Assembly: GCF_954871325.1 (NCBI RefSeq)
Contig: NC_088779.1
Location: 20,214,846 to 20,278,845, forward strand
Source of the DNA: Gordionus sp. m RMFG-2023
Lineage: Eukaryota; Nematomorpha; Gordioida; Chordodea; Parachordodidae
DNA: 64,000 nucleotides
Direction: 5' to 3'
The number at the start of each line of letters is the position of its first letter. Within the stretch, counting starts at the first letter, position 1. The notes under the pieces were generated by a model that saw only the letters and a list, made by a program, of their open reading frames with translations, was not told the origin of the DNA and searched no databases. The position numbers were made by a program, and so were the translations under genes. Positions 1-11,388 of the stretch are shown here, in pieces.

Positions 1-301
1 AAAATACGTGAATAAATAATATTAAACAAAGAAAAAAGATAATTGACGTGTAAAAAAATAAAATAAATAATAATAAATAAAGGATGAATTGGTAAAAAAA
101 CAAATATATAAGCGCGGAAAGAAAAACAAACGAGAATGTTTTTATATTATATTTTTTTTTGTACGATATATGTTATTGATTTTTATTGAAGAAAAAATAA
201 AGGAAATAGTTGTTTGATTTTTTTTTAAAAATATAGAAAAATAGAAAACCAAAATATATAAATAAGGTTAAATACTTATTTTTGTAGAGAGAAAATAAAT
301 A
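1..301 (+). repeat. 5' LTR (partial, cut by window start)
   Basis: Bases 1-301 match 7590-7900 nearly base for base, with a few substitutions and small indels. About 75 bases of the LTR should lie before the window. The LTR is A+T-rich and ends just before the primer site. Confidence 0.88.
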
Positions 302-302
302 G

Positions 303-315
303 TGGTGACCCCGAC
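303..315 (+). other. Primer binding site for tRNA-Trp
   Basis: TGGTGACCCCGAC is complementary to the 3' end of animal tRNA-Trp (ending GTCGGGGTCACCA), one base after the LTR. Use of tRNA-Trp as primer is characteristic of the CsRn1 group of Gypsy elements. Confidence 0.8.
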
Positions 316-354
316 ATTTTGCGGGAAAAAGTTTATTTTAAATAAGAAAATAGT

Positions 355-1345
355 AAAAGGTTTAAAAAAAAAGAAGGAAACCTGAAGTTATTAGAATAAG
401 GAAACATAGCAAACGGTTTAAAAAAGAAGGAAACCTGAGATTATAGGAATAAGGAAACATAATAAACGGTTTAAAAAAGAAGGAAACCTGAGATTATAAG
501 AATAAGGAAACATAGCAAACGGTTTAAAAAAGAAGGAAACCTGAAATTATAAGAATAAGGAAACATAGCAAACGGTTTAAAAAAGAAGGAAACCTGAAAT
601 TATAAGAATAAGGAAACATAGCAAACGGTTTAAAAAAAAAGAAGGAAGCCTGAAGTTATTAGAATAAGGAAACATAGCAAACGGTTTAAAAAAGAAGGAA
701 ACCTGAGATTATAGGAATAAGGAAACATAATAAACGGTTTAAAAAAGAAGGAAACCTGAGATTATAAGAATAAGGAAACATAGCAAACGGTTTAAAAAAG
801 AAGGAAACCTGAAATTATAAGAATAAGGAAACCATAGCAAACGGTTTAAAAAAGAAGGAAACCTGAAATTATAAGAATAAGGAAACATAGCAAACGGTTT
901 AAAAAAAAAGAAGGAAGCCTGAAGTTATTAGAATAAGGAAACATAGCAAACGGTTTAAAAAAGAAGGAAACCTGAGATTATAGGAATAAGGAAACATAAT
1001 AAACGGTTTAAAAAAGAAGGAAACCTGAGATTATAAGAATAAGGAAACATAGCAAACGGTTTAAAAAAGAAGGAAACCTGAAATTATAAGAATAAGGAAA
1101 CATAGCAAACGGTTTAAAAAAGAAGGAAACCTGAAATTATAAGAATAAGGAAACATAGCAAACGGTTTAAAAAAAAAGAAGGAAGCCTGAAATTATAAGA
1201 ATAAGGAAACATAGTGAACGGTTTAAAAAAAAAAGGAAAACCGGAATTTATAATAATAAGGAAACATTGTAAAGGTTTTAAAAAAGAAGGAAAACCGGAA
1301 TTTATACTAATAAGGAAACATAAAAAAAAAAGGGTTTAAAAAAAA
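355..1345 (+). repeat. ~53-bp minisatellite with ~268-bp higher-order unit in the LTR element leader
   Basis: A purine-rich unit of about 53 bases (AAACGGTTTAAAAAAGAAGG, then AAACCTGA and AATAAGGAAACATA) repeats about 18 times between the primer site and the first coding frame. Marker variants recur together: GAAGTTATT appears at about 384, 652 and 921. The array is therefore built from three copies of a five-unit block of about 268 bases, followed by more diverged units to about 1345. It contains no open frame. Confidence 0.92.
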
Positions 1346-1504
1346 AAGGAAAACCGGATTAATAAATTTTTGTACGGCATACAAGATATATTTATAGCTG
1401 CATCTTTGGTTTGTTTACAATTCTCATAGTATTTTATTTATTAACGTTGCAAATTGTTAAACTCTTTATATTAAAAGTGTTAGTTAACTTTTTGTAGAGA
1501 GAAA
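1346..1504 (+). other. Leader between minisatellite and first coding frame
   Basis: A+T-rich untranslated leader of the LTR element. It contains a short stretch (TTTTTGTAGAGAGAAAAT) that echoes the LTR end at about 280-298. I see nothing else. Confidence 0.5.
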
Positions 1505-2245
1505 ATGAAAACTTTTGAATTTATGAAATGTTGGGAATTACAATATAATATTGTGGGAGCACTACTCATATTAGGGATTTGGATGTGTAGTTTGATTTGG
1601 GGTAGAAGAGTCAAAAAGAGTCGTAGCGTGAGAATAAAGGGCCAGACATTAACAATAGAGGGGCATAATGGAGAGGAGGATGTTATGGGAAAGGTAACAT
1701 GGTTGCCGGTTCAAGAATTAATTAATGGATGGACAGAGAGTGAAGTGGATAAATTAATAAGTAGGCCTGATGGGAGGGAGGTATATAGTGATAAAGGTTG
1801 GGACCTTATAGGGGACCTAGAGAGGATTCTCAGGGACGTAGAGGGGAAATAAGACCCAGTTTTGATTCGAGAGTGAGGGGAAGAATGAATTGTTATAATT
1901 GTGGAAGACAAGGACATATGGTCAGAGATTGTAGGGAGGCAAAGTGTTTCGAATGTGGTAGATTTGGTCATATAGCCCCTTATTGTCCAGGAAAACAAGA
2001 GAAATTACGATGCGCGGGTTGCGGAAGATTTGGTCACAAGAAGGAAGAATGTAACACGGGAAATTATAATACTCGAGGAGATTTTCCTTAGAGAGTAATG
2101 GGACCTAATACTTCAACTGTGCCAACCATTGAGGATGCCAGAGTTGGGAGAAGAGGAGTATTTCCGGAGGGAGTTGAAGATCAAACCGTGGAATGTTTCC
2201 GATGTCGAGAAAGGGGACATGTGGCAAGGGATTGTGCTAATTTGT
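1505..2245 (+). pseudogene. gag-like region with CCHC zinc knuckles (LTR element fossil)
   Basis: The first frame encodes a hydrophobic, membrane-like segment (IVGALLILGIWMCSLIW) followed by basic residues, which is unusual at the start of a Gag. Downstream are three CX2CX4HX4C zinc knuckles (for example CYNCGRQGHMVRDC) at about 1890-2050 and a fourth similar one near 2195-2235. Such knuckles bind RNA in retroelement nucleocapsids. The region is broken and is part of the 1-7900 element. Confidence 0.75.
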
Positions 2246-2390
2246 GACTATATGATGGTAAAAAAAAGATACACGGGGCCAAGAGAGTGGGGTATTGGAA
2301 ACAAACAAAATGTATTCACGAAGACAAAGAAATATAATTGGGAATGTAAGGATGATACAAGACGAGGTAATACATGATCCTTGTCCTAGG

Positions 2391-3459
2391 GTAATAATAG
2401 ACTTCAATGGAAATAGGGTACCTATGCTATTTGACACGGGAGCAGCTATTTCAGTAATGAGTTATACGTGATATAGGAGTATTTGGCCCAATGGAATGAT
2501 AGCAAATGAAGACTTGAGAATACGACAATTCGATGGGTCGCAAATAGCAGTAATGGGAAGAGTGGAAATAGAAGCAATGACGGAAGGAGGGATAGAGGTT
2601 TTAGACTTATGGATTATTAATAGGAGAGTAGAAGCGGTATTGGGGTGGGATTGGATCACCCGGATTGGGCCATGGTATAGTTTTTGGGGAGTATTTGCAT
2701 GGTGGGGGGTATTCGTGCCGATGGTGAGTGATGATACAGAGGGGAGGAGGACATATGAGGACGTGGAAGTATTGCCTGGAATTGAGAACATGTTCAATTG
2801 GGAGCGGGATGGGAGTTGAGGGAATTAGGGGTGGAGGTCTGAGGGTAAGGTTTAGGAATGGGGGAATCAGGAGAGATAATCATAGTGGGGAGGTAAGCGG
2901 AGAATGGGGAAGGGAAATGGAAAGGAATAATTTTATAAGAGGGATTGGAGCGAATAAGTTTAAGGGGGAAATAAGGGCGCATAATCTTAAGGGGAAAATA
3001 GGGAATAATTATAAGGGGGAAATAGGGAATAATTACAAGGGGGAAATAGGGGCCTATTATTCTAAGGGGAATAAGTCTAAGGGAAAAATAGAGGCGCATT
3101 ATTCGAAGGGGAATAATTCTAAGGGAGAAATAGAGGCGCATTATTCCAAGGGGGATAATTCTAAGGGAGAAATAGAGGCGTATTATTCCAAGGGGGAAGT
3201 AGGGGCGGAAAAGAATAATTGTAAGGGAGGGGGGAAGAGGAATTACGAGGGAGAATTAGAGGTGGGGAGTTATGGGTATGCGAGTAAGGAAAAGGACAGA
3301 CACAGGGAGGGGAGGATCCAAGAGACAACCGATAATGGAGCAAAGGAAGGGAAAGGGAAGTTGCAGGATAATAAGGAAAATAGAATAAAAAAGAAATGCC
3401 AAAGGAGAATCCGAGCCAAAACACGGCATGTGGGAATCGGGAAGGAGAGTTGGAAGTAA
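2391..3459 (+). pseudogene. Protease region and Lys/Gly-rich linker (LTR element fossil)
   Basis: An aspartic protease active-site motif (LFDTGAA) lies near 2428-2448. Further on, a charged linker holds tandem repeats on the theme SKGEIEAHY (about 2960-3195), an in-frame minisatellite. The family normally places protease between Gag and reverse transcriptase, as here. The region is a fossil. Confidence 0.7.
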
Positions 3460-4860
3460 TCAGGATGCGGGAGGGAGTAAGAAAATTAGAGGATGATTAT
3501 GAAGAAATTTTTGACGAAGAGTTGGGCTGTTTAAAAGATTACGAAGTAGATATCAAATTAAAAGAGGGATGTGTACCAAAGTTTTGTGCTTTGAGGCGAG
3601 TACCGTTTGAATGGAAAAAGGATGTCGAAATGGAATTGGATAAATGGGTACAGAAAGGCATCATATGTGCTGTCGAATATAGTGAATGGGCAACGCCGTT
3701 AGTGCCTGTGAAAAAAGCTAATGGTCAACTACGCTTGTGCGCTGATTTTCGAGTGACTCTAAATCCCTGGGTCGTAGAAGTTAAATATCCCTTACCGAGA
3801 ATTGAAGAAATTTTAGCGAATTTGAAGGGAAGTATATATTTTTCAAAAGTTGATTTTTCCAACGCGTACTTGCAATTGCGGGTAAAAGCAGAAGTAAGAA
3901 AGTTGTTAACTATTACTACTCCCAAGGGGTTATTTGCGTTTTGTAGGTTACCTTTTGGATTAAGTGTATCTGCTCCGATATTTTAGAGGACTATGGCTGC
4001 GGTTTTTTAAGGGATGGAAGGCGTATTCTAATATATGGATGACGTATTGGTAATGGGGCGAACTCCCGAACAGCATGAGCAAAGATTGGAGGAGGTGTTC
4101 CGAAGAATTAAAGAAAAGGGTTTGCGGGCCAGTGCCGAAAAAAGCGTGTTAGGAGTGACGGAAGTCGTATATTTGGGGTATAAAATAACGGGAAAAGAGG
4201 TTAGACCGTTGGATAAAAATATGGCGGGAATTGCGAATATGTTGAGGCCGAATAATAAAATTGAGGTTCAGGCTTTTTTGGGAATGGTAAATTACTACCA
4301 CCGATTAGTAGAGGGATTCGCTCAAATAGCTGCGCCATTATATACCTTGCTAAAGAAGGGTGAAAGATTTGAGTGGAAGGAAGAACAAGAGCATGCATTT
4401 GCAGAATTGAAAGCTAGAATTGGAAGGGAGCCCATTCTTATGTGTTTTAACAACGAATTGGAGGTGGTGTTGACGGTAGATGCATCGATTAAAGGAGTAG
4501 GTGGCGCGTTACTGCATTATATCGATGGGATGGAAAAACCGGTTTTGTTTTTCTCGAGAATATTCAGAGCCGCGGAGACAAGATATTCTGTGATTGAAAA
4601 GGAGGCATTGGCTGTTATATTTGGACTGACGAAATGCCGTGAGTATTTGATTGGGCGTAGATTCGTGATATATACAGACCACACTGTTAGTACACCTGTT
4701 CAAAAAAGATAATAAAGAACTGATGCTGTCGCCCAGATTACAGAGATGGCTCTTACTGGTGGGAAGTTTTGATGTACAATTGAAGTATGGACGGGGAAAG
4801 GAAAACTGTTTACCAGATATTCTTTCTAGGTGTGGAGCTGGAGAAGAAGGATTGGCTCAA
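3460..4860 (+). pseudogene. Reverse transcriptase and RNase H region (LTR element fossil)
   Basis: Gypsy-type reverse transcriptase motifs are clear: KVDFSNAYLQL near 3847-3880 and YMDDVLVMG near 4033-4060. A connection follows, then RNase H (TVDASIKGVGGALL near 4470-4510) and the LPDILSR motif near 4810-4830. This order is that of Ty3/Gypsy pol. It is broken and belongs to the 1-7900 element. Confidence 0.88.
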
Positions 4861-4959
4861 GAGGACATAGAGGAGGGAAAGGAGCAAGGACTAATTAGAG
4901 CAATGGTCAAAATAGCCAAAGTAGGACCAATAACTGGGAAGAACTTAAAAGGGCAACTC

Positions 4960-6004
4960 TAAGGGATCGTGAATTGACTCGAATTAAGGCGTGTATAAAG
5001 GGGCGAAAATCTTGGAGCGACGGAGATAAAGTTTTTAAATACATCGAAAAGGAATTAGCTATAGTGGATGACTGTGTGGTACGGGGAAGTCGGGGTATAG
5101 TACCATTTAAATTGAGAGATTCGGTCTTGGCAATGATTCATGCAGGGCATCAGGGAGTCGAGAAAATGAAGCAATGGGGCCGAGAATATGTATGGTGGCC
5201 AGGAATGAACAAAGATTGAGGACATAAGCCGAAGCTGTGAAATGTGTAACCTGTGGGCGAGTATGCCTCACAGAGACAAGAAAAATGTATGGCCCAAAAC
5301 TACACAGCCGTGGGAACGTATCCACATCGACTTCTTTGACTTTGAGGAGCAAATATATTTAATTGTGGTAGATGCGTACTCCAAATGGGTGGAGTATGAG
5401 GCAGTGGGGGCTAACTACGCAAATTGTAATAAAGACTTTAAAGAATTTATGGGCTCGTTTTGAAGTAGCAAGGACGATCGTGTCCGACGGCGGTCCCGCT
5501 TTTGTGAGTAGACAATTTGAAAAATTTTGCACGGAAACCGGGGTAAAACATGTCTTAGCACCTCCTTATCATCCAAGCTCAAACGGACAAGCGGAAAGAA
5601 TGGTGGCTCTGGTTAAAAGTTGGTTAAGAAAATCGAAATATGGCGGGGGGGGGGAACTGTGGATGGCTGTAGCCTATTATAATAATAGTCGAAAGGGGGA
5701 GGAGTTGTCACCGGCGGAAAAATTTTTGGGCCGTAGAACTCGCATTCAATTAGATTTGTTGAAACAAGAGATACCCCCAGAGAAGGATTCGGGGGATAAC
5801 GTGTGTAAATTCGGGGTGGGACAAACGGTTTGGGCTAGAATTTTTGGGGGTATCCGAAAATGGGAATCCGGTGTGGTCATAGAGAACGTGGGGCACAAAT
5901 TGCATAGGGTACGGTTCTCGGACGGGAGAGAAGGAATGAGGCACGGGGATCAGCTAAAGAGAGGAATGGACCCCGGAAGACTTAGGTCAGATCAAAGGAC
6001 TTAG
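4960..6004 (+). pseudogene. Integrase region (LTR element fossil)
   Basis: Shows an H2C2-type N-terminal region (HAGHQGVEKM...WWPGM), the DDE core with the HIDFF, VSDGGPAF and SSNGQAERMVA motifs, and a basic C-terminal part to about 6004. These are hallmarks of Gypsy integrases, which insert element DNA into host chromosomes. The region is broken. Confidence 0.85.
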
Positions 6005-6762
6005 ATCGGGTCGATAGGGGAAGGGGAAGTCACGTATGTAAAAATGGAGAGTAGTATATAGAAGAAGAAAGGTAATAATAATTGCAAGAATAAAAGGACA
6101 TATAGAACCTGAAACGTACTTTTCTTGGAATTTTATGAATTAATCTCTTCAAATAATAAAAAATGGACCCTATATTACCGGTAATTTTTGCCTACAGGGT
6201 GTATATCAAATTACAAATGTATCATTTTCTATTCTTATATTCCCCTAGCATCCCAAACATTTATTTTTAACTTTTACCTTATATTAGCTTTATTGGACTT
6301 TATGCAATCCTAAACTAAATCACTTATGATTAAAATGATGAAAAAAAAAATATATATAACGCTGTAAAATTATTTGGAATAGTCAAATTGTGACGAAGGG
6401 AATAAGTATAAATTGTTGTGATAACTAAAATGTCAAAAGAGTTGGAACGATATGTTGTGTGAGATCATATTATTGGAAAGGAAAATTGGAGATGTTAGGG
6501 AGGGGAAAAGGGCGTAGTCCCAAATTATTTGATGAAAGAATAATTAATTACTCGGCGTGCAAAGCATAGGCTTAGGAAGCAGTGGGCCAAAAAAGAGAAA
6601 AAAAAAAAAAGAGAAACAGATAAAAATTATTTATTTTTGTGAAGAAATTTTTTCGGTAAAAGTTATAATTTTTTTGAGTTAAATAAATTTGGTTATTACT
6701 TTGATTATAAAATAGGAATTCCGTACGAAGTATGCATTTTATAAAGGTATAAAGTATATAAT
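6005..6762 (+). other. Non-coding stretch inside the LTR element
   Basis: About 750 bases between integrase and the last frame of the element. It is A+T-rich with a poly-A run near 6595-6612. I see no domain or RNA gene in it. It is longer than the usual gap between pol and the 3' LTR. Confidence 0.5.
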
Positions 6763-7311
6763 ATGTTTAGGTTGATCATCAAAATGGATTCGAATCGTAC
6801 TCCGGGTGTGCGTAGAAGTTGGATTTGGGGGAATTATGAAGTACTACTCATGGTGCGACCCCATCTGATCGGGGGCAGGGGTTGGGGAAGCGGACGGGAA
6901 ACGATGAGACGAAATATGGAAGATGAAAGACGGTGTTATCGCTGCCAGGAGCGAGGGCATATTCAATATAGATGTCCATGGAATCGGGAGAGGAGGGCAG
7001 ATGGTGATCGGTCGGAGCAAGCTCGAGCAAGGATGGCAGAAGTCCCAGCGAGGCCGATAGCGGCGATTATGGGGGCTCGGACGGAGAGAGTAAGGAGCAG
7101 TGAATCGAGGCCGGTCGCAGAAATTACAAGAGCGGGCAGAGATGAAGAAGAGGGAGGCAGTGAATCAAGGCTGGTCGCAGAAATTGTGGGAACGAGGAGA
7201 AAGGAAAAAGAGCAGCGTGAACAGCGTCCAACAGTTAGCGTGGAATGGCCCATTGTTGATTTAACAATTGAAGGCGCAAACGAGAGGACGGAGGGAAACG
7301 GTATAACGTGA
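6763..7311 (+). pseudogene. Extra zinc-knuckle frame 3' of integrase (LTR element fossil)
   Basis: An open stretch of 182 codons, Arg/Glu-rich, with one CCHC zinc knuckle (CYRCQERGHIQYRC). Two or three diverged repeats follow (on the theme ESRPVAEI). It lies after integrase, where most CsRn1-like elements have no gene. It could be a displaced or duplicated nucleocapsid-like piece or an accessory frame; I cannot tell which. Its G+C content is higher than the surrounding sequence. Confidence 0.55.
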
Positions 7312-7514
7312 GGAGAGAATAACCCGGCAGCAGAGGCAGCCGAGCGTACAGGAACTGGTCAAGAAGTGATGGGAACCGAAGAATGGAGGGATTTAGTGGC
7401 CGTGTTGGACGATGCTGAGGAGCTTGGAGAATAGTTGGATGTGATGGTAGAGGATGCGGAATGGGGTAACCTCTGGGAGGAGGGGACGTAGGATCATCTT
7501 TGTTGAAGGGGGCG

Positions 7515-7900
7515 TGTTAAGGGAACAAGCATTAAACTTAGCACGAGAGGAACATAATAGCGTAATATACGTGAATAAGTAATATAAAAAAAATACGTGA
7601 ATAAATAATATTAAACAAATAAAAAAGATAATTGACGTGTAAAAAAAATAAATAAATAATAATAAATAAAGGATGAATTGGTAAAAAAACAAATATATAA
7701 GCGCGGAAAGAAAAACAAACGAGAATGTTTTTATATTATATTTTTTTTTGTACGATATATGTTATTGATTTTTATTGAAGAAAAAATAAATGAAATAAAA
7801 AGTAAAAGTTGTTTGATTTTTTTTTAAAAATATAGAAAAATAGAAAACCAAAATATATAAATAAGGTTAAATATTTATTTTTGTAGAGAGAAAATAAATA
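7515..7900 (+). repeat. 3' LTR
   Basis: Starts TGTTAAGGG just after a purine-rich tract (GAAGGGGGCG, a likely polypurine tract) and ends at the base matching position 301. Bases 7590-7900 are the copy of 1-301. Length is about 386 bp. Confidence 0.82.
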
Positions 7901-8278
7901 TTTAGCATCCACTAGATGAGTACCTACTGACTGTAAATACTTATTTAGTGAATCTATTGTTATTAATATATCTAATATAACGTAATTTATATTAATACAT
8001 TGAAATATAAGATCAGATGCTTCGACTGAATCATGAGTAGAAACCGAAAAGAGTTCTAATAGAAAAGTAAAATAATACTTCACCAATAGCCTCAAAATTC
8101 TCATAAATGATGCGAGATGTTTCCAAATGACCAGTCCACCTCTGGTCTAAAAGTCTCTTAAGAGTATGCCTGTATATTTACAGGATAAGTTAAAACGCCT
8201 AAAAAAATTATACAATGCATTGGATAAATTTAAAAAATTAGAAATGATAATAATATTATTATACCAATTTTGAACCAC
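7901..8278 (-). mobile_element. hAT (DUF4371/ZMYM1-type) transposase fragment
   Basis: Bases 7901-8278 are a diverged second copy of about 45212-45625, with the same order of phrases such as CATCCACTAGAT, CGACTGAATCATGAGT and CCAGTCCACCTCTGGTCT. The minus strand carries a decayed piece of the transposase of the element at 44352. The LTR element abuts it on the left and another transposon on the right, so it is an older layer. Confidence 0.7.
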
Positions 8279-8472
8279 AATCAGGGTTGCCAGGTCAAAA
8301 TTTTCAAATTGCGGGAGAAATTCGGTATTATGCGGGAGAAATATGAAAATTGCGGTAGAAATATAAAAATTGCTAAAAATTTTTTTTGCGAATTGCGGTA
8401 GTTTTGCGGAAGAGAGATGTCTGCGTGTAAACTAAAAAATGCGGGAGTCTCCCGCTGATGAGGGGGGGGGGG

Positions 8473-8626
8473 TGTAGTAATACCAACTACTAAATTATAA
8501 ACAATACGACTACTAATTTATATTTAAATTTATTTTTGATATCAAATATTTTATTCTATTTTTCGAATGTTCGATTCTATTTTTAATATACAATATACAT
8601 AATTAATCATTTATTAATTTATTACA
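8473..8626 (-). repeat. 3' LTR of the mag-like element
   Basis: 154 bp, TGTAGTAATACC to TTTATTACA on the plus strand. It matches 11235-11388 except for one visible base (ACGACTA here, ACGAGTA there). Confidence 0.93.
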
Positions 8627-8647
8627 TTTCCTTCAAACAATTTAAAA

Positions 8648-10093
8648 TTAGATTTCTTCAATAAACCTCTTTGTAGGTTTACGGTTTCTTGCTGAGCAAC
8701 GTAATGTGGTATTTGTATTTGTGTTTGTATTTGCTTCATTCACTGGCACAACCATTTCTGTAACTTCCAAAGAACTTTCATGATTTGGGATAACTAAACG
8801 ATTTCTTAACTGATCTGCATGCTTCCGTAATGTTTTCCCGGAAGATTCAACAATATAAGAATAAAGTCCTATTCTTTCTTTAATTACTCCCTCTCTCCAA
8901 CCATTGGTATTTTCATTATTTAACCATATAGGTTGTGAGATTTCAAATTCTCTTTCCTTTGAATGTAAATCATGATGAAGGCTTTGTTTATCATTAGCCC
9001 TTACTATTTCGTGTTCGGCATTTGATCGGATCCAATCCAGACTTGTTTTCAATTGCCTCCCAAACATAATTTTAGCAGGAGATCTCCCTGTGGAACTATG
9101 CTCTTCCAATCGGTAGGTTGTTAAAACCTGTGTCATAGCTTCTTCGGGATCGCTAATTGAATCTCTCGTTGCATAATACCGACCTTTCAAAGTTCGTACT
9201 GTACGTTCAGCTAATCCATTAGTTTTTGGATGATAGGGTGCCGAACGTATATGACGTATGTTATTTAAATCACATTACCTACGGAATTCCCCTGATAAGA
9301 AATGTGGTCCTTTGTCTGACACACTGTACTTGGGTATTCCAAACCTAGAAAACCATTTATTTAGTCGTTTTATCATAGCATCAGCAGAGGTATTCTGCAT
9401 TAGATCAACTTCTAACCATGGTCTATTTTTCTGGCATCCAGAACATATTTTGATAAAATTTTCTATATCAACATCACATCTGGGCCACCAACAATACAAT
9501 CTAAAAATAGATTTCATTACATTTTCCCCAGGATGTCCCCAGTGAATCATTCCTAACACTGCATTTCTTAATTTATTAGGAATAACCAATCTCCCATTCC
9601 ATCTATAATATTACGATTGACAGAAAGCTCTTCCCGTCGATTATAAAAATTAACTATTTCTTTATCTTTATGACGATCAAAGTTTCGCCAACTTTGCTGA
9701 ATATGTATTGCTACTTTTTTTAATATTAAATCTTGCTTCGACTCTTTTCGCAGAATATTTTCTGACAATTGCATATCATCCAAATTAATACTTCGAATAA
9801 CCAAAGCATGTTTAGAATCTTGATTCTCTTCCGAAATTTCTTGGTGTTTATTAATCAAATCTCGAATTCTAGAATCTAGTGTTATGCAACATTTTTCTTT
9901 TTCAATATTGTTGACCAAATTGCGTACTTGTTTAATCATAACCTGACGAGGCATTTCTAAATTGAATGCTATAATCCATGGTAATCCGAAAAGAGGCACC
10001 CCAGTTGTATTCATTATTACCACTGGTAGAGTCCTTGTCTGTGATCCAATCCTAACATTGACTTGGGTCTCGCCCTTGACGTCTAACGGATGA
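8648..10093 (-). pseudogene. pol remnant with integrase, mag-like element (fossil)
   Basis: On the minus strand a linker follows the protease. After it come an integrase zinc region (HWGHPGENVMKS...CSGCQK near 9420-9560), core motifs (YSVSDKGPHF near 9310) and a C-terminal basic part ending near 8648. It is broken. Homology is to Gypsy integrases. Confidence 0.8.
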
Positions 10094-11248
10094 TCACCAT
10101 ATGCAGTCAATGGACTGGTTGGTCCATATATCAATTCCTATCAATGACGCTTGTGCACCAGTGTCAAAATCAAATTCAACATCTAACCCATTTATCTCTG
10201 CAGTTAGTTTTGCTCGATTCTCTCGATTTTGTTGAATCTTCCAAATATTATGAATAGAATCACTTGATGACACTCTTATATAATTTAAATTCTTTGATTT
10301 ACAGCAAACTGCAAAATGACCAATTTTTTTACATTTATTACATGCCGCATTTGTAGCTGGACATCTCACTTCTCGGTTATGAATAAAACCACATTTATAA
10401 CATTTAAGTTTATTATAATCTTTATCATTATTATATTTGTAGTTATTATTCTCTTTATCAAATGTATTATTATACTTGACTTTATTATAGCCTTTATCAA
10501 TTGTAGTCGTCGTTTTTATTGGATGTTTATAATTATTATCATTATCATTTCTTTTGTTATTAACATTTATCTTATTAACAACTGACATATTTTTATTTGC
10601 CATTTCTTTATCTGCTCGCTCAGAAGCTAATGCCAGATCAAGAATAAATTGAAAAGTCAGTACATTATTATCTCTATCAAGACCGTCGGGATATAGAGCT
10701 CTAAGATCTCTTTCCAATCCCGGTATTTCCATGCCGACCATAAACTGATCACGTAAACGCTCGTCAATATCATTAAGATAATGACAACGCTTGCCAATTG
10801 TTCTAATTTTATCTGCAAATTCAGTTATGGTTTCAGTTGTTCTCCGTAATCTAACGAAATCAAATCTAGAAGCAAAAGCTGTTGACGTCGGTTTAAATAG
10901 TTTAAAACATATTGACTTAATTTCCTTAAAAGATAAAGTTTCGATCGAATCAGGATAACAAAAACGGTCCACCAACTCAATATTCTTATTGCCAAAAAAT
11001 GTTAAAAATATATCTTTATATTGACATTCAGATGGGCTTACGTTTTTTAACCGAAAACTGGCTTCCCATTGAGAAAAATATCTGTGGATAGAAGTATCCA
11101 ACTCGAATTTATCAAATTTAATCGTAGATAAATCCGCTATTTTTTTTGAATCTCCATTTAAGGAATTATTTTCTCCATTTAAGGAATTATTATCTCCATT
11201 TAAGGAATTATTTTCTCCATTTATCGTCGCCATTTGTAGTAATACCAA
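10094..11248 (-). pseudogene. gag-protease region of the mag-like element (fossil)
   Basis: A long frame of the LTR element. The N-terminus has a short repeat on NSLNGENN. A capsid-like helical region follows (FDKFELDTSIHRYFSQWEAS onward), then an Asn/Lys-rich linker. Two zinc knuckles come next (CYKCG...C and CNKCKKIGHFAVCC), and finally a protease motif (FDFDTGAQASLIG) near 10140-10165. Gag-protease order is normal for the family. The element as a whole is broken. Confidence 0.82.
11224..11232 (-). other. Primer binding site (tRNA-Ser type) overlapping the gag start
   Basis: Two bases inside the LTR, the minus strand reads TGGCGACGA. This is complementary to the 3' end of tRNA-Ser(GCU) (…TCGTCGCCA), the primer known for mag elements. 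The same bases form an ATGGCGACG start of the gag frame. Confidence 0.55.
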
Positions 11249-11388
11249 CTACTAAATTATAAACAATACGAGTACTAATTTATATTTAAATTTATTTTTG
11301 ATATCAAATATTTTATTCTATTTTTCGAATGTTCGATTCTATTTTTAATATACAATATACATAATTAATCATTTATTAATTTATTACA
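11235..11388 (-). repeat. 5' LTR of the mag-like element
   Basis: 154 bp, the direct copy of 8473-8626. It has TG...CA type termini and lies next to a G run (11389-11394). Confidence 0.93.

Larger units (their letters stand above)
1..7900 (+). mobile_element. Ty3/Gypsy LTR retrotransposon, CsRn1-like, broken
   Basis: This is a retroelement fossil read on the plus strand. In order it shows a 5' LTR (cut by the window edge), a tRNA-Trp-type primer site, a minisatellite leader, a gag-like region with zinc knuckles, a protease motif, reverse transcriptase and RNase H, integrase, an extra zinc-knuckle frame and a 3' LTR. The primer site and domain order (RT-RNase H before integrase) are what is known of Gypsy elements of the CsRn1 type; the lineage is inferred. 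The two LTRs differ at only a few sites over about 300 bases, so the insertion is young. The coding region is nevertheless broken in several places. The 3' edge abuts a hAT fragment at 7901. Confidence 0.9.
8473..11388 (-). mobile_element. Compact Ty3/Gypsy LTR element, mag-like, broken
   Basis: A retroelement fossil of about 2.9 kb on the minus strand, bounded by 154-bp LTRs. Visible parts, in minus-strand order, are a primer site overlapping the gag start, gag with zinc knuckles, protease, and integrase. No reverse transcriptase core is recognisable, so it is non-autonomous. It was inserted into a run of G: G bases flank both ends and probably include the target duplication. The LTRs differ at only one visible position, so the insertion is recent. 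The lineage call rests on the primer site and Gag type. Confidence 0.85.

Noticed and set aside
355-1345. CRISPR-like regular repeats
   Set aside because: The repeats are contiguous variants of one unit with no unique spacers, in an animal retroelement leader.
2794-3424. Minus-strand Pro/Leu-rich frames
   Set aside because: They are antisense shadows of the Lys/Gly/Glu repeat linker of the LTR element.
9258-9545. A plus-strand gene opposite the mag-like integrase
   Set aside because: It is the antisense of a clear integrase region and has no motif of its own.
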